Assembly (NCBI GenBank): GCA_030145015.1 | Contig: JAQYWI010000004.1 | Location: 10,033-74,032 of the forward strand | DNA length: 64,000 nt | Reading direction: 5' to 3' | From: Desulfobacterales bacterium | Lineage (GTDB): Bacteria > Desulfobacterota > Desulfobacteria > Desulfobacterales > JAHEIW01 | Shown: positions 44,537 through 54,055 of the stretch, one piece after another | Numbering within the stretch: position 1 is the first letter of the stretch | Layout of the letters: each line of letters starts with the position of its first letter | Position numbers and translations under genes: made by a program | The notes under the pieces: generated by a model | Seen by the model: the letters and a program-made list of their open reading frames with translations, nothing else | Databases searched by the model: none | Told to the model about the DNA's origin: nothing

Positions 44537-44992
44537 TTATTTCACCGTAATTTGTTTGGGCTTTGCCGCTTCAGCTTTCGGAATGGTTACGGTTAAGACA
44601 CCATCAACCAGTTCGGCTTCAACTTTGTCTACCTCAATGTCGCCCGGCAAAGCAATGATGCGATTAAAACTTCCGGCTCCGCGCTCTTTTCTGTGGAAGT
44701 TTACGTCATCGCCCTTAGAGGAGATCTTGCGTTCGCCGGATAGGATCAGGTTTCGGCCGGTTGCTGAGATGTTTAATTCTTCGGCTTTCAGCCCGGGCAA
44801 TTCGGCTCTGACATAATAATTGTCTTTATTTTCGGTTAAATTAATTAATGGAAATACACCGGCGGTCTCCGGACGATAGGTTCTTCCCAGCACATGCTGA
44901 AACACCCGGTCCATGTCACGCTGTGTACGTTCCAGGTCTTCAAACGCACCTCTCCAACCAACGGTTGGTATATTAAATTTTCTGACAATCAT
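44537..44992 (-). CDS. Hsp20 small heat-shock protein (second gene)
   Basis: 151 residues. The N-terminal arm has the class motif LERTQRDMDRVFQHV; the alpha-crystallin domain has YYVRAELPGLKAEELNI and ends LVDGVLTVTIPKAEAAKPK. AAAGGAG precedes the ATG. It lies 39 bases upstream of the third and 70 bases downstream of the first Hsp20 gene. Confidence 0.93.
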   Translation of the reverse strand: MIVRKFNIPTVGWRGAFEDLERTQRDMDRVFQHVLGRTYRPETAGVFPLINLTENKDNYYVRAELPGLKAEELNISATGRNLILSGERKISSKGDDVNFHRKERGAGSFNRIIALPGDIEVDKVEAELVDGVLTVTIPKAEAAKPKQITVK

Positions 44993-45062
44993 AATTATAA
45001 TCTCCTTTCTTTGCTTAAATAAAAAAATTGAAACGAATCATATTAATCCAGCAATTTAGCTT

Positions 45063-45527
45063 TTAACTCCTGCCTCTAACCTGAATTGTTTTGCTCTCCG
45101 CCTCTTTGGTTTTCTTCAATACGATTTTTAATACCCCTCTTTTGTAAGAGGCATCAATTTTTTCGGAATCGACCTCAGCAGGAAGTTCGATTGTGCGACT
45201 GAAATATCCGTAGGCGCTTTCCATCCGATGGTAATTTCCAACCGCCTCCTCTTTTTCCTGCTTTTTCTCGCCTTTAATGGTCAGCCGCCTTCCATCCAGA
45301 GATACACCGATATCCTTGGCTTCGACTCCCGGTATTTCGGCTTTCAGAGTTATTTTCTTCTTGTCTTCTAAAATATCAGCCGTCGGAAACCAGAGTGCTT
45401 TCCCAAGAGGATCACCGGGAACCGCAAAACCCCGCCCAAAGAATCGGTTGCGCAGATCGCCAATTTCGTGGTGAAGACGGGAAACATCCCCTTTTTGTTG
45501 TTTTCTCCAGGGAACTAAATCAAACAT
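45063..45527 (-). CDS. Hsp20 small heat-shock protein (first gene)
   Basis: 154 residues. It opens MFDLVPWRKQQKG, with an alpha-crystallin domain (ITLKAEIPGVEAKDIGVSL; YKRGVLKIVLKK). AAGGAGG precedes the ATG. The three Hsp20 proteins differ clearly in their N-terminal arms, so they may co-assemble or have different clients. Downstream of a sigma-54 promoter rather than a sigma-32 or CIRCE element. Confidence 0.93.
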   Translation of the reverse strand: MFDLVPWRKQQKGDVSRLHHEIGDLRNRFFGRGFAVPGDPLGKALWFPTADILEDKKKITLKAEIPGVEAKDIGVSLDGRRLTIKGEKKQEKEEAVGNYHRMESAYGYFSRTIELPAEVDSEKIDASYKRGVLKIVLKKTKEAESKTIQVRGRS

Positions 45528-45582
45528 CTTTTTTTCCTCCTTTTTTTACAATCGTAAGCTGGGTGGTGGTTAAAACGTATTT

Positions 45583-45702
45583 TTAAAAATAGGGTCTGAT
45601 CCAAGCAAGATATGCCAACCCGAATATGAATGCCACTATAACAGCACCAGCGTACAAATAAACTATGATGTTATCGTTTTCGTTTTTGACTATTTTTTCC
45701 AT
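45583..45702 (-). CDS. 39-residue single-span membrane protein at the head of the hsp20 unit
   Basis: An ATG at 45702 opens a 39-codon frame (MEKIVKNENDNIIVYLYAGA, then a hydrophobic span VIVAFIFGLAYLAW and RPYF-stop at 45583). GGGAG lies about 10 bases before the start. A charged N-terminus and one membrane helix are clear. It lies between the sigma-54 promoter at 45761 and the first Hsp20 gene, so it would be induced with them. The family is unknown. Confidence 0.65.
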   Translation of the reverse strand: MEKIVKNENDNIIVYLYAGAVIVAFIFGLAYLAWIRPYF

Positions 45703-45760
45703 CTTTTATTGTCTCCCATTGTCAGTAATAAAAATCTGATAGACCCTGATAATCCATATA

Positions 45761-45776
45761 GCAACTGGTGTGCCAA
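45761..45776 (-). promoter_or_regulatory. Sigma-54 promoter of the hsp20 unit
   Basis: Read leftward it is TTGGCACACCAGTTGC, with GG and GC 10 bases apart and the full consensus TGGCAC. It lies about 60 bases before the 39-residue protein gene and about 235 before the first Hsp20 gene. Confidence 0.85.
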
Positions 45777-45958
45777 AATATAAGCTATTGGAATAACACA
45801 AAAAAATAAAAGGGAGCATTGAGATGTGAACTGGCGTGACTGGTTTCGGTAATATATTTAGGTGTGAAACGATCGCGGTGTGTACGATTATTTACTTAAT
45901 TGCTTGAAATCTAAACAAAAAAAAACAAGACTTGGCAGTTCTTATATTTTCTTTTGAC

Positions 45959-45973
45959 GGAATCATTATTTCC
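45959..45973 (-). promoter_or_regulatory. Candidate activator site of the hsp20 promoter
   Basis: GGAATCATTATTTCC is an exact GGAA-N7-TTCC. Its centre is 204.5 bp from the -12 GC, further than at the other promoters; a GAACTGGC half-site lies at the usual distance. Confidence 0.5.
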
Positions 45974-46058
45974 TATTTTGATAATCGAATTATCGGGTGC
46001 AGATCCATTCTAATTTTATCATTTCAAATTTAAATAATAGGCAATTCCGAATTTTGTT

Positions 46059-48188
46059 CTATATGTTTTTTAATGCCTTTTTATAAAACTTTTCAACATA
46101 TTCCTTAATCATTCGTCGGGCCGAAAACCTGGCGGCAGTGCTCTTTATCGATTCTCTCATTACCTTTACCCATCCGTATGGTACGCCTTCTTCTGAAACA
46201 TCGTAATACAGGGGAATAATTTCTTCTTCGAGAAGTCGGTAAATCTCAGCAGCATCGGTTTGATCCCGATCACCATTCATTTCTTCATGGCTTACGGCCC
46301 AGCCGTTTTTGCCGTTGTAGCCTTCCATCCACCAGCCATCCAAGACACTAAGCTGCGGTACTCCGTTCAGCCCTGCCTTCATGCCGCTGGTCCCGCTGGC
46401 TTCCATCGGCGGGAGGGGGTTGTTCAACCATACGTCCACCCCGTGTACCATGTACTGCGCCAACTGCTCACCATAATCTTCGACAAAGGCAATGCGTCCG
46501 CCCATGTCGGGGTCACGGCTGACATTAAAAATTCGTTGGAGTATGCGCTTGCCCGAGTCGTCGGCCGGATGTGCTTTGCCGGCGAAAATGACCTGCATGG
46601 GCCGCCAGCGATCATTGAGAAGTTTTTTTAAACGTTCAAGATCGTAAAAAATCAAATCCGCTCTTTTATAAGTCGCAAATCGCCGCGCAAAACCGAGGGT
46701 GAGGACCGAGGGATCCAGCAACGATCCTCCGGACAGAATGATCGATGGATTCGCCCTTTCTTTCGCCCAGCGCAGACGGGACCGTTCGCGAATGGCATCA
46801 ATCAATTTGATCTTCAACCAATAATGGGTTTTCCAGAGTTCCTCATCCGGAAGCTTTTCAATCAATTCCCAGATGAGCGGATTGTCGTGATCTTCCTTCC
46901 ATTCGGATCCCAGATGTTTATCCAAAAGAAGCTTCATCTTGGGCTCAATCCAGGTCGGGACATGGATACCATTGGTTACATGGTCAATGGTGCTTTCGCC
47001 TTCGGGCAAATCCGGCCAGAGACTTTGCCAAAGCTGGCGGGATACTTCTCCATGCTTTTTGCTGACACCATTGCGGTATTTGGAGAGCCTCAGCGCCATA
47101 GCCGTCATATTAAACCCGGCTTCCGGTTTTTCCGGATGAACGCCAAGTTTTAGAAATGCGTCGTGATCCAACCCCAGTGCCGGCCAGTATGCGTGAAAAT
47201 ATTTTTCAATTAGATGAAACGGAAAGACATCATGGCCGGCAGTCACCGGGGTGTGAGTCGTAAAAATAGAAGTATTCCGCACCCACTCCGAGGCCTCCTG
47301 ATAATTATTGCCCTGATTGATTCGGTCCCGAATTTGCTCCAACAGGGCAAATGCAGCATGACCTTCATTCAGGTGTAAGATAAGACGTTTAATTCCCAGG
47401 GTCTCCAGCACTTCGGCCCCGCCGATTCCCAGAACAATCTCCTGGCGCAGCCTCTGCTCCAAATCGCCGGTGTAAAGCCGCGCCGATATCCCTCGATTCC
47501 AGGGATCGTTTATCTCGATATCCGTATCTATGAGATAAAGTGGCACTCGACCGACATCCACTCGCCATACCGCTACATGAATCTGCGGTTCGATCAGAGG
47601 GACCTTGACCACAAGCTGGTTACCGTCTGCAGTCAACACCCGGGCAATCGGTGCAGCATCTCGATCCAGCTTTTCTGTAAAATTTTCCTGCCAGCCGTCA
47701 TCACGGATTTGCTGATAAAGATAACCTTCCGGATACATAAATCCTACCGCAACAACCGGAACATTCAAATCACTGCATTCCTTCAGGTGATCCCCGGCCA
47801 GAAAGCCCAATCCGCCGGCATAAAACGGCAGTGATCGATGCAGCCCATATTCAGCTGAAAAATAGGCAATAGCAGAAACCCCTGGATCCGGTAGATCAGG
47901 TAAAAACGGGCACCCCTTTGTTTCCATATATTTGGCAAACCGTGATACCACGACGTCATATTGTCGCAAGTAGTCCGCGTTGCCGGCTGCAGCTTCCAGA
48001 ATCTTTTTCGGAAGCTCTTTGAGCATTTTGTCCGGATTATGCACGCTTTCTTTCCAGGCCTGACGGTCTAAAGTTTTATACAGCATTCGCGCAGCCGGAT
48101 TCCAGCTCCACCATAAGTTTTCTGCCAACTCGCCCAGCCCGCTTATCCGCTGCGGGAGATTGGGAAAAATATTTTCCTGTTCAATCAT
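46059..48188 (-). CDS. glgP: Alpha-glucan phosphorylase
   Basis: 709 residues, the shorter GT35 form with an N-terminal DUF3417 segment (ENLWWSWNPAARMLYKTLD). It phosphorolyses glycogen or maltodextrin to glucose-1-phosphate. The PLP-binding region is intact (MEASGTSGMKAGLNG), as are YFSAEYGLHRSLPFYAGGLG and the HLNEGHAAF motif. AAAAGG precedes the ATG. It is the last gene of a long minus-strand run and lies 2 bases after the secreted-protein gene. Confidence 0.95.
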   Translation of the reverse strand: MIEQENIFPNLPQRISGLGELAENLWWSWNPAARMLYKTLDRQAWKESVHNPDKMLKELPKKILEAAAGNADYLRQYDVVVSRFAKYMETKGCPFLPDLPDPGVSAIAYFSAEYGLHRSLPFYAGGLGFLAGDHLKECSDLNVPVVAVGFMYPEGYLYQQIRDDGWQENFTEKLDRDAAPIARVLTADGNQLVVKVPLIEPQIHVAVWRVDVGRVPLYLIDTDIEINDPWNRGISARLYTGDLEQRLRQEIVLGIGGAEVLETLGIKRLILHLNEGHAAFALLEQIRDRINQGNNYQEASEWVRNTSIFTTHTPVTAGHDVFPFHLIEKYFHAYWPALGLDHDAFLKLGVHPEKPEAGFNMTAMALRLSKYRNGVSKKHGEVSRQLWQSLWPDLPEGESTIDHVTNGIHVPTWIEPKMKLLLDKHLGSEWKEDHDNPLIWELIEKLPDEELWKTHYWLKIKLIDAIRERSRLRWAKERANPSIILSGGSLLDPSVLTLGFARRFATYKRADLIFYDLERLKKLLNDRWRPMQVIFAGKAHPADDSGKRILQRIFNVSRDPDMGGRIAFVEDYGEQLAQYMVHGVDVWLNNPLPPMEASGTSGMKAGLNGVPQLSVLDGWWMEGYNGKNGWAVSHEEMNGDRDQTDAAEIYRLLEEEIIPLYYDVSEEGVPYGWVKVMRESIKSTAARFSARRMIKEYVEKFYKKALKNI

Positions 48189-48190
48189 GA

Positions 48191-48766
48191 TTACCTTTTT
48201 ATCAAATTCGGATTTTCTGAAGCGTAAGCCTCGATAAATACATCCACCTGACTTTTAATATCATCCTTAATAAGCGCCAGACGTCTCAACCCCACGGATT
48301 CAGCCTGCCAGGTAATTGAAAATGCCTTTACGGACGAATCACGCTGCAAGGCGACCATTTGGCGAAGGTTAAGACGGAGTGCATAAATGTATTTTTTTTT
48401 GGTGTCCGCTGTCTCAATTTTTTCTTCCTTATCATCGAGAGATAAAAATGTTTTTTTGGCGGGTTCATGAGCAACAAATTTGAGTCTCACGCTCAGAATA
48501 CCTTCAAATGCCGATTGATTGGAGGCCTCCTCGGCTAAGACTTGAATGCCGGCCTTCTGCAGTTGCTGCTCGATGGATGATTGCAAAACGCTTTCAGACA
48601 GCCCCACCTTTTCAAGTTCAGCGCGCCATTCCGACTCTACAGGGTGAACTTTTACAATTATCGATTGAATACCGCGAAGCGTGGCGCGGTCCCTTGCTCT
48701 ATCATCGGCCTGACAAAATGAACTCAAAGATAAGAGAATAAAGAAAAAAACAATTTTTTCTTTCAT
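48191..48766 (-). CDS. Secreted protein of unknown function
   Basis: 191 residues with a signal peptide (MKEKIVFFFILLSLSSFCQA). The mature part has the order found in small periplasmic proteins that mix helices and strands: IIVKVHPVESEWRAELEKVG, LQKAGIQVLAEE, then LSVRLKFVAHEP and ALRLNLRQMVAL. It ends VDVFIEAYASENP. No known domain recognised. GAGGAATG precedes the ATG. Between lapA-like and glgP genes, and probably in their operon. Confidence 0.75.
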   Translation of the reverse strand: MKEKIVFFFILLSLSSFCQADDRARDRATLRGIQSIIVKVHPVESEWRAELEKVGLSESVLQSSIEQQLQKAGIQVLAEEASNQSAFEGILSVRLKFVAHEPAKKTFLSLDDKEEKIETADTKKKYIYALRLNLRQMVALQRDSSVKAFSITWQAESVGLRRLALIKDDIKSQVDVFIEAYASENPNLIKR

Positions 48767-48791
48767 TTTTCATTCCTCTTCCAAATAAATA

Positions 48792-49013
48792 TTATTTTCT
48801 ACCTTTGCTTTCATCTCGATACTTTTTTTTGCCTTTCGGCAAGGTCAATAGCCAACCGGCAATAAATCCGATCGCCAGCGTACCGAACAGCATTAATGCG
48901 CGTGACATGGATATCGTCCATACCAGAAATCGGAACTCGACCACCTGGGTATTTTGAACGACAAAGATAAGAACAAAAGCGATCAGACATAAAAAGATAA
49001 CGATTCTGATCAT
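48792..49013 (-). CDS. LapA-domain (DUF1049) small membrane protein
   Basis: 73 residues with two membrane helices (IRIVIFLCLIAFVLIFVVQN and ALMLFGTLAIGFIAGWLL), a connecting NTQVVEFRFLVW and a basic tail. This is the LapA/YciS layout, which in E. coli supports lipopolysaccharide assembly control. GGAGG precedes the ATG. Located 27 bases after the ATP-grasp gene. Confidence 0.85.
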   Translation of the reverse strand: MIRIVIFLCLIAFVLIFVVQNTQVVEFRFLVWTISMSRALMLFGTLAIGFIAGWLLTLPKGKKKYRDESKGRK

Positions 49014-49040
49014 GATAAGCCTCCTTTCCGGACGGATGAA

Positions 49041-49988
49041 TTATCTGCTATGCTCGAAGTTATGTTTCGAAAATTCAACACGGTCATCAAGATTTACCAA
49101 CTCGGTGTGATGCTGCTCAACCAGTTTTAAACGCGGTAGCAAGCCTGCCCGGTTGGCAATCTGGATATTGAGGCCCGGGCGTGCGTTTACCTCCAGGATC
49201 AACGGTCCTTTATCTTTGTCCAATACGAGATCGACACCGATATATCCAAGGCCGATTAGCTCAAAGTGGAGGGCGGCGATGTTGAGCAACGCGTCCCAGT
49301 TCGGGATGGTAACACCGGTGACCTGATTGCCGGTATCCGGATGTTCGGAAATGATATTATTTTTCCATACCGCTGTCAGGGTTTTGCCGGAGGTGATGTC
49401 GATTCCTGCGCCGATGGCCCCCTGATGCAGATTGGCTTTACCGCCGGACATGCGAGTGGGCAGGCGCACCATTGACATGACGGGCACACCGAGAAAAACA
49501 ATCATACGTATATCAGGCACTCCTTGATAACTGATGGCTTCGAACACCGGGTCAAATTGCACCCGATATTCGATCAATGCCTTATCCGGCTGACCCCCCA
49601 GGCTGTAAAGGCCACTGATGACATTAAAAAGATGATATTCTACCTCGTCACGGTTCATCAGAACTCCGTCGGCTTTGCGAAACATCTCCTTTGAACGCCC
49701 ACTGATGACCAAAATGCCCCTTCCACCGGATCCTCTGGAGGGTTTTATGACAAAGTCCGGGTAGGATTGAACCAGGTGTGCGAGATTGCGGACTTCGTAT
49801 TCCGTCTCAATGACGCCATAAAGCTCAGGTACGGCGATACCGGCTTTCAAGGCAAGTTTTTTGGTTCGCAGTTTGTCATCCACCAGGGGATAGCGATGCC
49901 GCGAATTGTATTTCATGGTGTATTCGGCGTTTCGCCGGTTGATCCCCAGCACACCGGTTTCAGCAAGCTGTTTTTTTAGCTTAATCAT
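49041..49988 (-). CDS. RimK-type ATP-grasp ligase (alpha-L-glutamate ligase-like)
   Basis: 315 residues. ATP-grasp features: FVIKPSRGSGGRGILVI (glycine-rich loop), ALIEYRVQFDP, and the metal-binding GVDLVLDKDKGPLILEVNARPG. The N-terminal GINRRNAEYTMKYNSRHRYP is specific to the alpha-L-glutamate ligase-like proteins that travel with 7TM/inactive-transglutaminase and RimB-type protease genes. It overlaps the 7TM gene by 8 bases. Expected to form an amide bond between a carboxylate and an amino acid, possibly on a protein or peptide at the membrane. Confidence 0.9.
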   Translation of the reverse strand: MIKLKKQLAETGVLGINRRNAEYTMKYNSRHRYPLVDDKLRTKKLALKAGIAVPELYGVIETEYEVRNLAHLVQSYPDFVIKPSRGSGGRGILVISGRSKEMFRKADGVLMNRDEVEYHLFNVISGLYSLGGQPDKALIEYRVQFDPVFEAISYQGVPDIRMIVFLGVPVMSMVRLPTRMSGGKANLHQGAIGAGIDITSGKTLTAVWKNNIISEHPDTGNQVTGVTIPNWDALLNIAALHFELIGLGYIGVDLVLDKDKGPLILEVNARPGLNIQIANRAGLLPRLKLVEQHHTELVNLDDRVEFSKHNFEHSR

Positions 49989-51516
49989 CTGATCCTAATT
50001 TTGCCAGCGCTTTGAACCGCGGCAATTCCAGCAATCTGAATCCTGAATAGCGCCCCAGCAGTAACATCCCGGCCAGCAAGATGAGCAGCAACTCCGGAAA
50101 CACAAATACCAGATGTTCAATATAGCTTATCGTCATCACGATATAGGCCAGCACGGCCGCGACCAGGGACCATGCGCCCTGCTGCAGGGTTTCCAGGGCC
50201 CCCAGCTCTTCCCACACAATAGACATTCTTTCAATGGTCATGGTCAAAATCACCATGGGAAAAAGGGCTACCGATAGTCCCCGTTCCAGACCCAGTTTAT
50301 GGGTCAGAATGCTAAAACCGGCCATCAAAAATATAACAATAATCAGAATAGCCGAAAGACGCGGCACGACCAGCAACTGCAGATGCGCGAGATATAACCG
50401 GATACTCAATCCCAGTGCAATTAAGGTCGTAAACAGAAAGAGACCCCAGACCAGTTGGGTTTCTCGAAATGCCAGCCCAATCAGCACCGGCATGAACGTT
50501 CCAAAGGTTCGGATGCCGATTACGTTTCGCAGAATCACCAGTAAAAAAACACCGACCGGCAGCAACAGGATGACATGATAGACCGACTGGGTTTCAATCG
50601 GAAGGCTGAACAACGAAAAATTCAGCAAAAACGGTTTCTTCATCTCTTCTATATCAAGCGCAGCCTGTATAACCGGCTCCTCGCTTCGAGACACCGATAC
50701 TGTTGCGGCAAGGTTTTTCGTTCCCTGAGACTGAACCAGCGGCTCCATTCCCCGCCACCAGGCCAGGTAATCCTCGGGAACGCCGCGCTTTCCGGTAACC
50801 GCATCATAGGATACCCACTGCTTTTGATCGTAAATTTCCAGCCAGCGGATAATTGTCGAACTGCGCCTTTGATCTTCCAGCCGAATACCATGCACGCTGC
50901 GGGCATGAATACCGGCCAACGCCAGTAATTGAGCGGATAGATCCACTTTCTTCTGGACCGAGGCTTTTTTCCCCAGCAGCAGCGCGACATTATCACCCGG
51001 CCGGGGGTTATTAAGGCGTTGCAATAACTCGATGACGATGCCGTTTATATCAGCGGATTTTTCACGTACCTCCGAGACAATGGCCTCGGAGGCCTCGCGA
51101 TAAGCGCCTTTAAGGTCGGGTTTTTTAGGTCTGGATCCTTCAGGTTTCTTGGGGGGGATGTCTCGACCCATCCGGCGCACTGAAGCCCGGTAATAAAGAT
51201 TTTGAGTTCCCTTAGCCTTGCGAATCGACCAATGAACCTTGCGTTTCCCGTCCTCGGCTACGACGTTGACGCCATAGCCACGGGAAATAAAATTCTCATT
51301 CACGATCGCAAATCGGTGGGAATTGCGAGGAAGATTCATTGAAACCTTGATAGGTTTATCGTCGGAGACAAAGGTCAGGTGGGCCTCAACATCCCAGATA
51401 TCGGATCGAACTTCAGGCACCAGCGGAAAATCCAATACCAGCGCCTTGTACAAAAATACAATTGACCCGATAAACATTAATGTAACCGTCAGAATGATTA
51501 GATGACGCCTGTTCAT
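49981..51516 (-). CDS. Inactive transglutaminase domain fused to a seven-helix membrane domain
   Basis: 511 residues. An N-terminal anchor (LIILTVTLMFIGSIVFLYKA) precedes an extracytoplasmic transglutaminase-like domain (about residues 35-290) that has no visible Cys-His-Asp set. Seven membrane helices follow (residues about 300-490). This matches the protein that accompanies RimK-like ligases and RimB-like proteases. Overlaps both neighbours (ATGA with the protease gene, 8 bases with the ligase gene), so the three are made together. Confidence 0.88.
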   Translation of the reverse strand: MNRRHLIILTVTLMFIGSIVFLYKALVLDFPLVPEVRSDIWDVEAHLTFVSDDKPIKVSMNLPRNSHRFAIVNENFISRGYGVNVVAEDGKRKVHWSIRKAKGTQNLYYRASVRRMGRDIPPKKPEGSRPKKPDLKGAYREASEAIVSEVREKSADINGIVIELLQRLNNPRPGDNVALLLGKKASVQKKVDLSAQLLALAGIHARSVHGIRLEDQRRSSTIIRWLEIYDQKQWVSYDAVTGKRGVPEDYLAWWRGMEPLVQSQGTKNLAATVSVSRSEEPVIQAALDIEEMKKPFLLNFSLFSLPIETQSVYHVILLLPVGVFLLVILRNVIGIRTFGTFMPVLIGLAFRETQLVWGLFLFTTLIALGLSIRLYLAHLQLLVVPRLSAILIIVIFLMAGFSILTHKLGLERGLSVALFPMVILTMTIERMSIVWEELGALETLQQGAWSLVAAVLAYIVMTISYIEHLVFVFPELLLILLAGMLLLGRYSGFRLLELPRFKALAKLGSDD

Positions 51517-52043
51517 TTAGGTATTACTCCCTGGCAGTCCGGTTTAACCTTAAACGTTGCAGAGGCGTCTACCAGAGTTGAATTTCGGAGGTAACTGCGT
51601 CCGATAAGCATCTGGTAATTAAATTTCCCCCGATCCTCCAGATTGACTTCAACTTCCTTGTACACTTTGCCCAGGCAGATTCCAAGGCGAATGACTGGAC
51701 GCGTGATCGATGAAGTCCCAATCTGTTTGATTATGGCCATGCGAATCACTCTGGCCTCCATACTTAGCGTTCGTCCTTTCCAGTTTTTCAACTTGAAGCG
51801 CACCCATTTTGCCCCGTCACGCTCAAATTCCTCAATATGGTTTGCATTTAAAGATGAATTCCTGGCACCGGTGTCCAGCTTGGCCTTGATTTCCAAATTG
51901 CCCGGGAAAATGCTGACTCTTTCCACCCAGCCGGCAACCTGTTTTTCCCCGGAAATAGCATTGGGGACATAGATCTGCAAAACGGCAATGATTAGAATAA
52001 GGCCATAAAGGGTTTTGGCGTAATTATTTAATTTTTTTTTCAT
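51513..52043 (-). CDS. RimB/ATP-dependent zinc-protease-like retropepsin-fold protein
   Basis: 176 residues with an N-terminal signal/anchor (LYGLILIIAVLQIYVPNAIS). The aspartic-protease-like motif AKLDTGARNSSLNA and the conserved LIGRSYLRNSTLVDAS end identify the RimB/DUF785 family. Predicted periplasmic, unlike cytoplasmic RimB. First gene of the trio; the ATG at 52043 is preferred over an in-frame TTG one codon earlier. Could remove or sense the amide product of the ATP-grasp ligase. Confidence 0.88.
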   Translation of the reverse strand: MKKKLNNYAKTLYGLILIIAVLQIYVPNAISGEKQVAGWVERVSIFPGNLEIKAKLDTGARNSSLNANHIEEFERDGAKWVRFKLKNWKGRTLSMEARVIRMAIIKQIGTSSITRPVIRLGICLGKVYKEVEVNLEDRGKFNYQMLIGRSYLRNSTLVDASATFKVKPDCQGVIPK

Positions 52044-52101
52044 CAACTACGGGAATTTGCATTTTTAATTTATTTATAATTTTTGTAGCATATTAATCAT
52101 T

Positions 52102-52992
52102 TTACCAGTGAGGCTGATTGCCGATGCGCCTACCCATAACTTCAAGGGTTTCTGTGACGACGACGAAAGCATTGGGATCGACTTTGCGAATCAGTTCTTT
52201 GAAACGCGAAAGTTCCGTAAATGTAACAACCGAGTACAGAATATGCAGTTGCTGCCCGGAATATCCGCCCTCTCCTTTAACGATGGTCACACCCCGTTGC
52301 AGTTTGTCCATGATTTGATGGGAAATCTCTTTCCATTGAGGAGAGATGATCATTATGGCCTTGCGCTGGTTGAGCCCGATCACCACCAGATTAACAAAAT
52401 GAGAATTGATGTAAAGATAAATCAATGTATACAAAACGATTTCCATCGGCAGGCGAAATAGGGCAATAAACAGCAATATAGCATGAAACGTCATTACCGT
52501 GTTTCCCGGACGTATCGAGAAGCGTTTAAATAGAATCACTGAGAGAACATCCAAACCACCTGCAGACCCCAGGGATCTTAAAATAATACCCGAACCTATC
52601 CCGGAGATGATTCCGGCTGCCAGGGCATTGAGAATCATGTCCTCAACAGGGAAAACCGGATACGGCCAGAATATGACGGCTGAAAAAATGACCATCCCCG
52701 CCAGGCTGTACCAGAAGAAACGTCTACCCACGAACATCCAGCCGATGACAAACAGGGGTATGTTCAGCAGGAAATAGATAAATCCGATCGGCAGGGACGG
52801 AAAGACATAATGACCGAGGAGGGCCAGTCCGGTTACACCGCCGGCCAGAAATTGTTTGGGAACCAGAATCCCTTTAACGGCTGCTGCGCAAAGAACGCTG
52901 CCTGCGAAAATCAGTAATAGGTTCCATAATACGATACATATGGATTTTAACTCTTTCCTTGTAAAATATTTGAGTAACATTTCGAATTTCAC
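52102..52992 (-). CDS. YitT-family (DUF161/DUF2179) membrane protein
   Basis: About 296 residues with five or six membrane helices ([39 protein letters not shown] and others) and a C-terminal cytoplasmic DUF2179 domain ending [20 protein letters not shown]. The GTG start overlaps the stop of the epimerase gene (GTGA); an ATG four codons in is the alternative, and neither has a clear ribosome site. Function of the family is uncertain, with an amino-acid or thiol transport role suggested elsewhere. Confidence 0.87.
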   Translation of the reverse strand: MKFEMLLKYFTRKELKSICIVLWNLLLIFAGSVLCAAAVKGILVPKQFLAGGVTGLALLGHYVFPSLPIGFIYFLLNIPLFVIGWMFVGRRFFWYSLAGMVIFSAVIFWPYPVFPVEDMILNALAAGIISGIGSGIILRSLGSAGGLDVLSVILFKRFSIRPGNTVMTFHAILLFIALFRLPMEIVLYTLIYLYINSHFVNLVVIGLNQRKAIMIISPQWKEISHQIMDKLQRGVTIVKGEGGYSGQQLHILYSVVTFTELSRFKELIRKVDPNAFVVVTETLEVMGRRIGNQPHW

Positions 52993-54053
52993 TTTAATTC
53001 AAATCCCAGACCGGGTTTTGGCGTTGGATAAAGAATTCCCTTTTTTAAAACGACAGCCCCCTGGGCAGGATCGTCCAATAGATCCAGATGGCCGTCCAAA
53101 TCCGCATAAATCACATTGGGCCGTGCCAGCGCAAAGTGCAGACCGGCCGCGATGCCCAAGGCCGATTCGTCCATACATCCTACCATGGCCTCGAGGCTTG
53201 CAGCGCGGGCGACGGCATTTATCCTCGCGGCCTCGGCGATACCGCCGACTTTCATCAATTTTATGTTGATCATGTCCACCAGTCCTTTGCGGGCCAGTCG
53301 AAAAACATCTCGCAGGTTCATGATACTCTCATCGGCCATCACCGGTATCGGTACGCCATCGGTGATTTTGCCCAGAAGGTCAAAATCCGCCCTGTTTGTC
53401 GGCTGTTCGATCAATTCGAGTTTGGCCGAACGGGTTGCGTTAACAAAGCGCAGCGCCTCTGCCTCTGTATATCCCTGGTTGGCATCAAAGCGCAGCTCGA
53501 TCTTTTTGCCCACTTTTTCCCGCACCTTTAAAACCTTCTCAATGTCCGCCTCTACATTTCGCCCACCTTTTATTTTCAAGGATCTGAATCCTTTTTTAAT
53601 CCATTCTTCGGCTCTGGCAACCGTTTCAGCCAGGGGGTAAATGCTGATGGTCACACAGGTCCTTATGCGCGTGCGATAGCCTCCCAGCAGTTTGTAGAGG
53701 GGCAGCCCGCAGACTTTACCCAGGATATCATGCAGCGCCATATCCACCATGGCCACCGCGGATGGATGATCAGGTAAAATCGGTACCAGTTTTTCGGTGA
53801 TTAGGGCAAGCCGCAACGGATCCGAGTGCTTCACGACCGGATCAATTGCATCGCTGCAGATTTTTATAACCGTCTCGGGGGTTTCACCGGTAACCTGTTT
53901 ATCCGGTGCGGCACAACCATATCCGACAGTGCCGGTATTGGTTTCGAGGCGCAAAAAAATGTTGGTCGTCGAATCAATGCGTTCATAAGCGATGGTATAG
54001 GGTTCGGCCAATCGCATTTCAACCGGCCAGATTTCCAGACGGGTAATTTTCAT
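52989..54053 (-). CDS. dgcA: Enolase-superfamily racemase/epimerase (DgcA/dipeptide epimerase type)
   Basis: 354 residues of the mandelate racemase/muconate lactonising group. The base LKIKGG (K-x-K), metal ligands in [13 protein letters not shown] and MADESI, and the second base in [11 protein letters not shown] are all present. The C-terminal [17 protein letters not shown] is typical of L-Ala-D/L-Glu epimerases and of DgcA, which epimerises N-acetyl-D-glutamate. The DgcN-like gene two genes upstream favours the second role, but a dipeptide substrate is not excluded. Two bases separate it from the fusion gene. Confidence 0.85.
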   Translation of the reverse strand: MKITRLEIWPVEMRLAEPYTIAYERIDSTTNIFLRLETNTGTVGYGCAAPDKQVTGETPETVIKICSDAIDPVVKHSDPLRLALITEKLVPILPDHPSAVAMVDMALHDILGKVCGLPLYKLLGGYRTRIRTCVTISIYPLAETVARAEEWIKKGFRSLKIKGGRNVEADIEKVLKVREKVGKKIELRFDANQGYTEAEALRFVNATRSAKLELIEQPTNRADFDLLGKITDGVPIPVMADESIMNLRDVFRLARKGLVDMINIKLMKVGGIAEAARINAVARAASLEAMVGCMDESALGIAAGLHFALARPNVIYADLDGHLDLLDDPAQGAVVLKKGILYPTPKPGLGFELK

Positions 54054-54055
54054 GA

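Larger units (their letters stand above)
45703..46058. other. Regulatory gap upstream of the hsp20 unit
   Basis: 356 A/T-rich bases holding the sigma-54 promoter (45761-45776), a half-site GAACTGGC at 45828-45835 and the full palindrome at 45959. No coding frame; the glgP gene converges from the far side. Confidence 0.6.
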
